9,991 nucleotides of DNA from an uncultured Collinsella sp. (GCA_900551605.1 URWS01000027.1:1-9991); one strand, 5' to 3'; positions 1 to 6,109 are shown, counted from the first letter of the stretch. Notes: generated by a model not told the origin, from the letters alone. Made by a program: numbers and translations.

Positions 1-41
1 CGCCTTAGTCTCGTGGGCTCGGAGATGTGTATAAGAGACAG
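1..41. other. Nextera adapter and index remnant (not genomic)
   Basis: Positions 8-22 (GTCTCGTGGGCTCGG) followed by 23-41 (AGATGTGTATAAGAGACAG) are the Nextera read-2 adapter ending in the transposase mosaic end. The seven bases before it, CGCCTTA, match from memory the tail of the i7 index TCGCCTTA. Genomic sequence therefore begins at about 42. A minus-strand reading frame running into this adapter gives the artefact peptide LLYTSPSPRD, which must not be taken as part of the gene. Confidence 0.98.
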
Positions 42-514
42 GGGATAATTCGCGGGTCGTGCATCATCTTAAACATGGGGCCGGTGGCCTCGTTTTGGGC
101 CTGCAGGTCCTTGAGCATTTGGTCCGCGTTGGGCACCATGCTGCGGAACTTGTAGATCTTAAACAGGTAGAACGTGCCGTCTTTGCGCACGCGGCCCACG
201 CGCCACTGCGAGTATAGGGGGCTGGCGCCCGGGCTCTTTATGCAAATGACCGCGCTCAGAATTACCCCGGGGACAAAGAGCAGCACCAGGGCTCCGCCGG
301 CGGCGGCAATGTCCACCGTACGCTTAACAACGCGGTAGAGCCTGCGCCCGAGCTCGGGCTTCACGCCGGAGTTGGCACCGCGCAGCATCCGGTACGCTTC
401 TTCGTTTGTAAGGTAATCCCCCGCAGCACCCGCTGCGGCAGGGATGGAATTCGCCGTGGCTGCGGTGCGCGTCTCTCGCGCGCCCTGCGCCACTGGCATT
501 ATCGTTGGCTCCAA
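42..514 (-). CDS. Initiating phosphoglycosyltransferase (bacterial sugar transferase), 3' end missing
   Basis: This is a membrane enzyme of the WcaJ/WbaP/PglC type, which moves a sugar-1-phosphate from a nucleotide sugar to undecaprenyl phosphate and so starts exopolysaccharide or capsule repeat-unit assembly. About 158 residues remain. There is a polar, Ala-rich N-terminal extension (1-55), then RVVKRTVDIA, one hydrophobic segment at about 68-92, and the family motif SQWRVGR...FKIYKFRSM (102-126), followed by ATGPMFKMMHDPRIIP. The C-terminal half, with the catalytic Asp-Glu dyad of the SLDELPQ region, is lost at the contig end, not mutated. The start is TTG at 514, with GGGGAGG about 5 nt upstream; ATG at 499 is an alternative. 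It lies 54 bp downstream of a LoaP-like antiterminator, the usual head of a long polysaccharide operon. The family is clear; the sugar specificity cannot be read. Confidence 0.9.
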
Positions 515-568
515 GAGCCCCTCCCCCGATACTATTCAGCCTTCGGTCGCCCGCTTGCAAGCTTGCAG

Positions 569-1114
569 CTAGGCGATCTTTGTCCTGAGATTGCGCATGA
601 CGCGCTGCTCGTTTGAAAGCACCGCGAGGCCAACACGGGTAGTTACGCGTCGGCCGCACAGGTTGAGCTCCAAAAAGGCAGTGCTCTTGCGTCTGTTAAT
701 GGTTTTAATAAGGGCCTCGTGGCCCAGCAGAGGACCTGCCGTTACTACGACCTGGTCTCCATCCTTTAGAGCCTCGCTCATGGGCACAACGCGGTCTCCC
801 CTATTGGTAAAGCTGCCAATGAGCTGGGTCTCTTCTTTTGCCAGCGGCACAAACTGACCGTCCTGGGATAGCACCCGGGCAAAGTCGTCCATGCGCAGTA
901 AATACTCTTGCACGGTGCGGGGGTCTGCCGTATCGCAGATAAGATAACCGGGGAACAACGGCTTGGATGTGTTGACCCATTCGCCGTGTACCTTGATTTC
1001 GGTCTGATATTGGGGATAAAAGAGCTCTTGCATGGCACCAGCCGGCACCATGCGCTCGATGCGCTCGCGCATTACATCTTCGCGACCGTTAATGACCTGA
1101 ATCACATACCACAC
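569..1114 (-). CDS. loaP: LoaP-like NusG-family transcription antiterminator
   Basis: This 181-residue NusG paralogue has the hallmarks of the specialised LoaP family, which rides on RNA polymerase and suppresses termination in long polysaccharide or antibiotic operons. Residues 1-10 (MWYVIQVING) open the NGN domain, which includes LFPGYLI at 53-59. The C-terminal KOW domain runs about 118-166 and carries GPLLGHEALIKTINRRKSTA and GRRVTTRVGLAVL, typical of LoaP. The reading frame is open up to GTG at 1123. I prefer GTG at 1114 because the AAGGGGGTGG Shine-Dalgarno sequence would overlap the two earlier GTG codons, and because the family begins at MWYV. The next gene, 54 bp downstream, is an initiating sugar transferase, which fits control of a polysaccharide operon. 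Housekeeping NusG is less likely because of this context and the KOW sequence. Assignment to LoaP rather than UpxY or RfaH is from motif recall. Confidence 0.88.
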   Translation of the reverse strand: MWYVIQVINGREDVMRERIERMVPAGAMQELFYPQYQTEIKVHGEWVNTSKPLFPGYLICDTADPRTVQEYLLRMDDFARVLSQDGQFVPLAKEETQLIGSFTNRGDRVVPMSEALKDGDQVVVTAGPLLGHEALIKTINRRKSTAFLELNLCGRRVTTRVGLAVLSNEQRVMRNLRTKIA

Positions 1115-1151
1115 GAGCACCACCCCCTTGCTGTCTTACGTGTGGCTCACG

Positions 1152-1210
1152 GGGTTTGGGTATGGCTTCGCCAGGGCGCTTGTGCGCGAAGGCGCTCCAT
1201 ATTCAAACCC
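1152..1210 (-). promoter_or_regulatory. Large RNA hairpin upstream of loaP (hairpin A)
   Basis: On the minus strand GGGTTTG (1210-1204) pairs with CAAACCC (1158-1152). A 2x2 internal loop (AA/CC) separates this from TATGG (1201-1197) pairing with CCATA (1165-1161). After a 5-nt bulge, CTTCGC (1191-1186) pairs with GCGAAG (1171-1166), leaving a 14-nt loop. That is 18 Watson-Crick pairs, ending about 37 nt before the loaP start. No T-run follows, so it is not a simple terminator. A LoaP recognition or leader-control role is inference. Confidence 0.6.
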
Positions 1211-1321
1211 TGAGCCCAGTCAGACAAGCACGTGGCTCTGCCCCACCGTGAACGGTATGTACAAATGCAGTTGCTAGAGACGCGGACGTGTATCGCAAAA
1301 TGACCGCATCCCCAGCTGGCT

Positions 1322-1363
1322 GCGTGCGAACCAGTCAAGCGGGTACAAAACTGGACCGCACGC
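1322..1363 (-). promoter_or_regulatory. Second RNA hairpin upstream of loaP (hairpin B)
   Basis: On the minus strand GCGTGCG (1363-1357) pairs with CGCACGC (1328-1322). After a 2x2 internal loop (GT/TT), CCAGT (1354-1350) pairs with ACTGG (1335-1331), around a 14-nt loop. The 7 bp, 2x2 loop, 5 bp build repeats the lower part of hairpin A with different bases, which suggests selection on structure. No T-run follows. Confidence 0.55.
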
Positions 1364-1573
1364 AAACAGCTGAAAAACTGCTACGCTTTGACATGCGCTC
1401 TACTAATTACTTGCATCTCGAAAGTAACTCAATGCAAATAAATAAAGTCGCATGACGTCATTATTGGAGCTCCTGGTGTTTCTAGCACCGCCGTTACGGC
1501 CGGATGCAGATCGACCCTGCGCTTTGTGGCTTGTTGAAGCCGTGAGCACAGTTGAACTCATGTAACGTTAGGT

Positions 1574-1582
1574 ATCCTAGCA
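1574..1582 (-). promoter_or_regulatory. Possible extended -10 promoter for the loaP operon
   Basis: The minus strand reads TGC followed by TAGGAT (1579-1574), an extended -10 match. No good -35 hexamer lies at 16-18 bp. If used, transcription would start near 1567 and give a leader of roughly 450 nt that includes both hairpins. This is the best candidate by eye, but weak. Confidence 0.3.
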
Positions 1583-1850
1583 CAAGCTGGAAGCAAAACT
1601 GATTTGGCTAATGACGGACAACATTTCGTTCATTTAGCGTGTTCAAGGGGGTTGTTTTGGGATGTTGTTCACATTGATGCAGGTTATTGGGATGCTAACG
1701 GTGATTAGGGGCGCTCTTGCAGCCCAAATGGAATGGCGATCTACACTGATAATCACGTTTGGCTAACAAACTATGTACAGACATGGGAAATAAATTGTGC
1801 AACTTTTTGTTGGTGTGGATTGGGTTTGTGTCGCGAGGTGCATTGGCATG

Positions 1851-1880
1851 AAAAAGGCCTTCGGAATTCCGAAGGCCTTT
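1851..1880 (-). terminator. Intrinsic terminator of tRNA-Ala
   Basis: Positions 1853-1880 form a perfect 28-bp palindrome: AAAGGCCTTCGG, AATT, CCGAAGGCCTTT. On the minus strand it ends in a run of five T (1855-1851), directly downstream of the tRNA 3' end at 1891. The T-run lies on the minus-strand side, so it serves the tRNA. It also separates the tRNA from the loaP leader. Confidence 0.88.
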
Positions 1881-1890
1881 ACATTCACGA

Positions 1891-1966
1891 TGGTGGAGAC
1901 GAGGGGAATCGAACCCCTGACCTCTTGACTGCCAGTCAAGCGCTCTCCCAGCTGAGCTACGCCCCC
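1891..1966 (-). tRNA. tRNA-Ala (anticodon GGC)
   Basis: The 76-nt minus-strand sequence folds as a full cloverleaf. The acceptor stem GGGGGCG pairs with CGTCTCC (two G-U pairs), the D arm is GCTC/GAGC, the anticodon stem is CTTGA/TCAAG with loop CTGGCAG, and the T arm is AGGGG-TTCGATT-CCCCT. The anticodon GGC (1933-1931) reads GCC, an alanine codon used heavily in this window. Discriminator A and an encoded CCA end (1893-1891) are present. It has its own promoter and terminator, so it appears to be a single-gene unit. Confidence 0.97.
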
Positions 1967-1979
1967 GTGACGAGGTAGT

Positions 1980-2008
1980 ATTATAGGGGAAGATCTTCGG
2001 GGATGCAA
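1980..2008 (-). promoter_or_regulatory. Promoter of tRNA-Ala
   Basis: On the minus strand a -35 TTGCAT (2008-2003) is separated by exactly 17 bp from a perfect -10 TATAAT (1985-1980). The predicted start, near 1973, is a few bases before the mature tRNA 5' end at 1966. This is the strongest sigma-70-type promoter seen in the window. Confidence 0.88.
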
Positions 2009-2081
2009 GGGGGAATTTTGGATTGATTTTCCGCCTTACGGGTTTTCTGGGACAGTGGATAAAACCCTGATGCGATAGACC

Positions 2082-2723
2082 TTACTTGTAGAGGTAAGCG
2101 ATGGCGGTACCGGTGTGGACTTGGATCGTGGCTGTTGACCTGACGACGTTGCTGATGCCTGTGTCGGCTAACAGGCCCAGGGGGGCGTGATCTAGCTCCC
2201 ATTCTAGGCCGTGTTCGCTTACCTCGGTGTTGGGGGCAATGGCGATGATGGAAAACGTCTTACCTTCGGCGCCTTCGATGGTCCAAGATTCGCCTCCGTG
2301 CAGGATGCGGGCCGTGGTCTCGTCCTCGGCAATCCAGATAGGGGCATCCTCGTAGCCCGCGAGCAGCCCCAGTACGGAAAGCGCCATATCCGGACGGCCG
2401 CCCGTAGCGCAGGTCGCAACCACTTCGGCACCCGGCCAGCGACGGCGGACGGAATCGAGCGCCAGCGCCAGATCGGTATAGTCCTTGTACGGGTCATGGC
2501 GCTCAACTTCAAAGTCGGTGGCGGCATCGACTAGCGCGCGACCCGCGTCGCTCACCGTGTCGGCATCCCCCACATACACGTCGCAGCCCAGGCCGGCGCC
2601 CAGCAGCGCGTCGAGCCCGCGGTCCACGGCGACAACGCGGTCGCACTCCCCCGCTAACCTACGCAACAGATCCGCGCTTGCCACCACGGGCGAGCCGCAG
2701 ACTACTAGTACTTTGCAAGCCAC
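2082..2723 (-). CDS. thiN: Thiamine pyrophosphokinase
   Basis: ThiN transfers pyrophosphate from ATP to thiamine, making the cofactor thiamine pyrophosphate in the cytoplasm. The 213-residue length is typical. Family motifs appear in order: VDRGLDALL (33-41), GDADTVS (52-58), PYKDYTDLALAL (78-89, the ATP/Mg region with D81, T83 and D84), GGRPDMALS (108-116), and GISN (189-192) before the C-terminal strands. The GGR-x-D motif often ends in His; here it is Met. The start is GTG at 2723. The HAD gene upstream ends 9 bp before it, so its ribosome binding site (GAGGG or GAAGG) lies across that gene's stop region and the two are almost certainly co-transcribed. No TPP riboswitch is evident upstream of the pair, and no convincing terminator was found before the tRNA promoter. 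Confidence 0.92.
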   Translation of the reverse strand: MACKVLVVCGSPVVASADLLRRLAGECDRVVAVDRGLDALLGAGLGCDVYVGDADTVSDAGRALVDAATDFEVERHDPYKDYTDLALALDSVRRRWPGAEVVATCATGGRPDMALSVLGLLAGYEDAPIWIAEDETTARILHGGESWTIEGAEGKTFSIIAIAPNTEVSEHGLEWELDHAPLGLLADTGISNVVRSTATIQVHTGTAIAYLYK

Positions 2724-2732
2724 GGCCTTCGC

Positions 2733-3422
2733 CTATCCCTCAAACGAAAGCACACGGGCCAGATCCAGCTCCTCGTAGCTGTCGATAAAGATATCGCAAT
2801 TGGCGCGCACGTCGTCGCGCTTCATGCGGCCGTGCGGGTCATGAATACCCACACGCTTAAAGCCAGCGACCCCAGAGCTCTTAAGGCCAAAGACCGCGTC
2901 CTCAAACACCCATGCGCGCTCAAACTTGTGCCCATGGCGCTCCTCCAGGCGGCGCAGCGCCAGCTCGTACACATCGGGGAACTGCTTGGAGCGTCCCGCC
3001 TCACCCGTCGTCGTAACAAATTCCATGTAAGCGTCGAGCCCGGCACCAGCGAGTGCAGACTTAACCAGCTCGGCCGGCGTGGACGTGGCCACGCACATGG
3101 CAATGCCCGCCGCCTTCGCCTGCTCCAAAAATGCCAGGAGCCCCTCGCGCGGCGGCACCTTGGAGTACCCATCGATCAAAATCTCGCCCAGCTCACGGTA
3201 GAGCTCCTCGCCATTCGCGCCAATACCCCACGTGTCGTGGTAGGCCTGGCACTCGTCCTCCAGCGACAGGTGCTCAAATTGGGCAAAGTCATCCACGGTC
3301 ACGTCAACTCCGTGGCGGTGCAATAACTCGGGCTGCGCATAGGCCCAAACGGGAGTGCTATTTACCAGCGTGCCATCGCAATCGAAAATAAAAGCAACCT
3401 GGGGAGCGGCGGTATGGGACAT
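2733..3422 (-). CDS. HAD-superfamily phosphatase, beta-phosphoglucomutase-like subfamily
   Basis: This 229-residue cytoplasmic hydrolase has all four HAD motifs. Motif I is FDCDGT with nucleophile D14 and acid/base D16, motif II lies in VATST (around T113/S114), motif III is K146 in RSKQFPD, and motif IV is FEDAVFGL with E174 and D175. A helical C1-type cap (about 20-90) sits between motifs I and II, as in phosphoglycolate phosphatase and beta-phosphoglucomutase relatives. The frame is open to TTG at 3443, but ATG at 3422 has AAAGG 7 nt upstream and is preferred. It is the first gene of a two-gene unit with thiN, so a phosphorylated thiamine compound is one possible substrate; a sugar phosphate is equally possible. 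The family call is firm; the substrate cannot be read. Confidence 0.9.
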   Translation of the reverse strand: MSHTAAPQVAFIFDCDGTLVNSTPVWAYAQPELLHRHGVDVTVDDFAQFEHLSLEDECQAYHDTWGIGANGEELYRELGEILIDGYSKVPPREGLLAFLEQAKAAGIAMCVATSTPAELVKSALAGAGLDAYMEFVTTTGEAGRSKQFPDVYELALRRLEERHGHKFERAWVFEDAVFGLKSSGVAGFKRVGIHDPHGRMKRDDVRANCDIFIDSYEELDLARVLSFEG

Positions 3423-3464
3423 AAACGAACCTTTCGATGTCAAAGGGTAAACAACCTGCTAAAA

Positions 3465-3532
3465 ACGTTTTACCAAACGTCAGCCTGACAATTTTGAAAC
3501 CCAAATTGGTAAAACTGTCAAGAGTTTTACCA
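3465..3532. promoter_or_regulatory. Candidate operator cluster between the HAD-thiN and glgB operons
   Basis: TGGTAAAAC (3507-3515) and GTTTTACCA (3524-3532) form a perfect 9-bp inverted repeat with an 8-bp spacer. A third copy, GTTTTACCA, lies at 3467-3475. It overlaps AAAACGTTTT (3462-3471) and sits in ACGTTT-TACC-AAACGT (3465-3480). The spacer of the main repeat contains TTGACA on the minus strand (3521-3516), a consensus -35 for HAD-thiN, although the -10 region (CAAAAT or TTCAAA) is poor. Such symmetry suggests a dimeric repressor, with the CG-centred copy reminiscent of LacI-family sites. The regulator is unknown. Confidence 0.5.
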
Positions 3533-3598
3533 CGGCAATTCTGCCAGTGGTCTAAACATGTCGCTTACCGATTAAACGCCCCCGCAATTCCGCTTTCG

Positions 3599-3628
3599 TT
3601 CATAAAACTAACGTACAGGTGTTATCGT
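3599..3628 (+). promoter_or_regulatory. Possible glgB promoter
   Basis: TTCATA (3599-3604) is followed after 18 bp by TATCGT (3623-3628), preceded by a TG at 3620-3621, giving an extended -10 element. Transcription would start near 3635, just before the first leader hairpin. Both hexamers match consensus at four of six positions, so this is only a candidate. Confidence 0.3.
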
Positions 3629-3642
3629 AGTTTTTGCCGAAA

Positions 3643-3737
3643 GTTCCACCGAGCACGCGAGGTGGAACGAATCACAGAAACTTCGCCGTCCCTTCGATTC
3701 GTGCAGCCTTGGACCTTTCGCATCTAGTCACCAAGGC
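3643..3737 (+). promoter_or_regulatory. Three consecutive inverted repeats in the glgB 5' leader
   Basis: GTTCCACC (3643-3650) pairs with GGTGGAAC (3661-3668), ACGAATC (3667-3673) with GATTCGT (3696-3702), and GCCTTGG (3706-3712) with CCAAGGC (3731-3737). The first two stems share bases 3667-3668, so they may compete. The run ends 16 nt before the likely glgB start codon. No T-run follows, so translation control or RNA stability is more likely than attenuation, if it acts at all. Confidence 0.45.
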
Positions 3738-3753
3738 AATACGCTGCCGCGTC

Positions 3754-6015
3754 ATGATGGGATCAAACGTGAGCGATACAAAGCTAAAGCCAGCAACCAA
3801 AAAGCCCGCTACCCGTAAAGCCGCCCCGCACGCGCCGGAGCTCACCAAGGACGATGTCTATCTGTTTGGCATCGGTACGTGGGAGCGCAGCTGGGAAAAG
3901 ATGGGCGCGCATCCCGACACGCAGCAGCGCACGCGCGGCTGGCGTTTTTGCGTTTGGGCGCCCGACGTTAAGAGCGTCCACGTTATCGGTGAATTCAACA
4001 ATTGGGATGAACAAGCCAACCCGCTGGTGCCCGTGCATACGAGCGCCATTTGGGAAGGCTTTATTCCTGGCGCAGAGCAAGGTCAGCTCTATAAATACCT
4101 CATCGAGACCAACGAGGGCGAAAAGCTCTACAAGGCCGATCCGTATGCCTTTAAGGCCGAGTGCCCTCCGGGTACCGCCAGTGTGCTGTGGACCCTCGAT
4201 GGCTACCAGTGGAACGACGCCGCGTGGCTCAAGCGCCGCGCCGGCCACAACCACATGTCGCAGCCGCTCAACATCTACGAGGTGCATATTGGCTCGTGGA
4301 AGCGCCACGGCGACGCACCGCAGGGCGAGCCGGACGAGTACGGCAACTACCCCGGCCCCATGGATCCCTTCCCCGCACAGCGCGGCGAGTTTTACACCTA
4401 CGACGACCTATCAGTGGAGCTCGTGGACTACGTGCGCGACATGGGCTACACGCATATCGAGGTCATGCCGCTTATGGAGCATCCCTTCGACGGCTCCTGG
4501 GGCTACCAGACGACCGGCTACTTTGCCGCCACGTCGCGCTATGGCAACCCGCAGCAGCTCATGCACTTTATCGATGCGTGCCACGAAGCGGGCATCGGCG
4601 TGATTATGGACTGGGTGCCCGGCGGTTTTTGCGCCGACGCCCACGGCCTTGCCACCTTTAACGGCCACATGCTGTTTGAGCACGAGATTCACCCCAACTG
4701 GGGCACGCACAAGTTTGACTTCGCCCGCGGCGAGGTCCGCTCCTTCCTGGTCTCCAACGTGCTGTACTGGCTCGAGAACTTCCACGTGGACGGCATTCGC
4801 ATGGACGGCGTGTCCAGCATGCTGTACCTCAACTTTGGCATCGACGATCCCGGCCAAAAGAAGTTCAACAAGTACGGAACCGAGGAGGACCTGGACGCCA
4901 GCGCGTTCATCCGCCAGGTCAACTGCGCCGTCGAGGCCCACTTCCCCGACGTGATGATGATGGCCGAGGAGTCCACCGCGTGGCCGCTCGTGACCTATCC
5001 ACCGCAGGACGGCGGCCTGGGCTTCCACTACAAGTGGGACATGGGCTGGATGAACGATACCCTGCACTACATGCAGACCGATTTTCCGTGGCGCCCCGGC
5101 AACCACGGGCTGCTCACGTTCTCCATCATGTACGCCTTTACCGAGAACTTCATTTGCCCGCTGAGCCACGACGAGGTCGTGCACGGCAAGTGCTCGCTCA
5201 TCGGTCGCATGCCGGGCGACTGGTGGCGCCAGTTTGCCGGCCTGCGCACGCTGGCTTTCTATCAGATGACGCACCCCGGTGCCAAGCTCAACTTTATGGG
5301 CAACGAGATCGGCCAGTTTATCGAGTGGCGCTACTACGAGTCCATCCAGTGGTTCCTGACCGAGGAGTACGAGACCCACCGTCATCATCAGTCGTTTATC
5401 AAGGCGCTCAACCACCTGTACACCGCCGAGCCCGCCCTGTACGAGCGCGGCTACACCGACGACGGCTTTACCTGGATCGACGCGGACAACTCCAAGCAGT
5501 CCATCGTGAGCTTTGTGCGTCAGGGCGAGGACGTCGATGACGACCTGGTGATCCTGATCAACTTTGACCCGGCGAGCTACGAGAGCTTCCGCGTGGGTGT
5601 GCCGCGCGAGGGCGACTGGGAGGTCATCTTCGACTCCGACCGTCCCGAGTTCGGTGGCAGCGGATACGCCGGCGAGGAGCCCTACACCTGCTCGAGCGAG
5701 CCCTATCCCTGGAACGGGCAGATGGACTCCATCGAGATGAAGGTGCCCGGCCTGGCAGGCGTGGTGCTTAAGCGCCGCGGTCCCAGCAGCTACAAGCCGC
5801 CCGTGGTCGAGAAGCCCAAGAAGGCGACGCGCAAGCGCACGTCCTCGGTGAAGCCCAAGGCCGCGGCTGCTAAGAAGGTTCCGGCCAAGGCAAAGGCCGC
5901 CAAGCCCGCTGCCAAGGCTTCGGCCAAGTCCACCACGACCAAGAAGGCAGCCACCAAAAAGGCTGCTCCCAAGGCCAAGGCAGCTGCTGTTAAGGCTCCT
6001 GCCAAGAAAGCGTAA
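3754..6015 (+). CDS. glgB: 1,4-alpha-glucan (glycogen) branching enzyme with histone H1-like C-terminal tail
   Basis: GlgB (GH13) cuts alpha-1,4-glucan and re-joins the piece as an alpha-1,6 branch. From ATG 3754 it has 753 residues: a basic N-terminus (1-32), a CBM48-like domain (about 55-150, WAPDVKSVHVIGEFNNWD), a TIM barrel, and a C-terminal beta domain ending near 680. Catalytic residues are present: nucleophile D351 (RMDGV), acid/base E405 (MAEES), and H472-D473 (LSHDEVVHGK). Region I reads DWVPGGF (286-292), where the family has DWVPGHF, so the conserved histidine is Gly291. Residues 686-753 are a Lys/Ala-rich tail (22 Lys, one acidic residue), absent from typical GlgB of about 630-730 residues. 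The start is uncertain: ATG 3754 or 3757, or GTG 3769 with a weak GGGA 6 nt upstream; the frame is open back to TTG 3634. It heads the glgBPCD operon, with glgP starting 94 bp downstream. Confidence 0.95.
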   Translation: MMGSNVSDTKLKPATKKPATRKAAPHAPELTKDDVYLFGIGTWERSWEKMGAHPDTQQRTRGWRFCVWAPDVKSVHVIGEFNNWDEQANPLVPVHTSAIWEGFIPGAEQGQLYKYLIETNEGEKLYKADPYAFKAECPPGTASVLWTLDGYQWNDAAWLKRRAGHNHMSQPLNIYEVHIGSWKRHGDAPQGEPDEYGNYPGPMDPFPAQRGEFYTYDDLSVELVDYVRDMGYTHIEVMPLMEHPFDGSWGYQTTGYFAATSRYGNPQQLMHFIDACHEAGIGVIMDWVPGGFCADAHGLATFNGHMLFEHEIHPNWGTHKFDFARGEVRSFLVSNVLYWLENFHVDGIRMDGVSSMLYLNFGIDDPGQKKFNKYGTEEDLDASAFIRQVNCAVEAHFPDVMMMAEESTAWPLVTYPPQDGGLGFHYKWDMGWMNDTLHYMQTDFPWRPGNHGLLTFSIMYAFTENFICPLSHDEVVHGKCSLIGRMPGDWWRQFAGLRTLAFYQMTHPGAKLNFMGNEIGQFIEWRYYESIQWFLTEEYETHRHHQSFIKALNHLYTAEPALYERGYTDDGFTWIDADNSKQSIVSFVRQGEDVDDDLVILINFDPASYESFRVGVPREGDWEVIFDSDRPEFGGSGYAGEEPYTCSSEPYPWNGQMDSIEMKVPGLAGVVLKRRGPSSYKPPVVEKPKKATRKRTSSVKPKAAAAKKVPAKAKAAKPAAKASAKSTTTKKAATKKAAPKAKAAAVKAPAKKA

Positions 6016-6040
6016 CAAAGGCGTTACCACTGTCATTACC

Positions 6041-6055
6041 CGCCCCGTGGGGGCG
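6041..6055 (+). repeat. Short GC hairpin between glgB and glgP
   Basis: CGCCCC (6041-6046) and GGGGCG (6050-6055) flank a 3-nt loop. There is no following T-run, so it should not terminate transcription. It could act as an mRNA stability or processing element between the two genes. Confidence 0.4.
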
Positions 6056-6073
6056 TAGGATACATGTCATAAC

Positions 6074-6108
6074 CGTTCCGGGAGAAACATCCCCGGGGGA
6101 AAGGAACG
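6074..6108 (+). promoter_or_regulatory. Hairpin covering the glgP ribosome binding site
   Basis: CGTTCC (6074-6079) pairs with GGAACG (6103-6108). The 3' arm includes part of the Shine-Dalgarno AAAGGA (6100-6105) and ends one base before the ATG at 6110. An alternative inner helix, CCGGG (6078-6082) with CCCGG (6092-6096), is also possible. In the outer fold the ribosome binding site would be partly hidden, which could lower or gate GlgP translation relative to GlgB. Confidence 0.45.
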
Positions 6109-6109
6109 T

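Larger units (their letters stand above)
1115..1852 (-). other. Long non-coding leader and upstream region of the loaP operon
   Basis: I see no credible gene in this stretch; the open frames are short and lack ribosome binding sites. Read on the minus strand, the half nearer loaP (about 1115-1510) is rich in inverted repeats. Besides the two listed separately there are GATGCGG/CCGCGTC (around 1279-1310, one wobble pair), ACCGT/ACGGT (around 1244-1255), and TTGCAT/ATGCAA (around 1411-1437). The far half (about 1580-1850) looks richer in A and T than the neighbouring genes and shows no clear structure. Confidence 0.6.

Noticed and set aside
1452..1461. Perfect palindrome ATGACGTCAT in the loaP upstream region
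   Set aside because: A single 10-bp palindrome without a second copy or promoter overlap is not enough for an operator call.
1486..1496. Minus-strand GGCGGTGCTAG, similar to the RfaH ops element GGCGGTAGCGTG
   Set aside because: Only the first six bases align well, and RfaH/ops is a proteobacterial system, whereas the protein here is LoaP-like.
1733..1978. Plus-strand frame ending in EGNRTPDLLTASQALSQLSYAPVTR
   Set aside because: This is the familiar false peptide from translating the complement of a tRNA gene; tRNA-Ala lies at 1891-1966.
2040..2067. GGGTTTT/AAAACCC inverted repeat downstream of thiN as a terminator
   Set aside because: The loop is 14 nt, the stem is weak, and no T-run follows on the minus strand.
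3656..3695. T-box-like pieces (GAGGTGGAAC and later CGTCCCT) in the glgB leader
   Set aside because: They resemble a T-box antiterminator, but no Stem I, specifier loop or terminator is visible, and glgB is not an amino-acid gene. An Rfam T-box covariance search would decide.
4411..6036. Minus-strand open frame of about 541 codons opposite glgB
   Set aside because: It is an antisense shadow of glgB with low-complexity composition and no supporting motif or family match.
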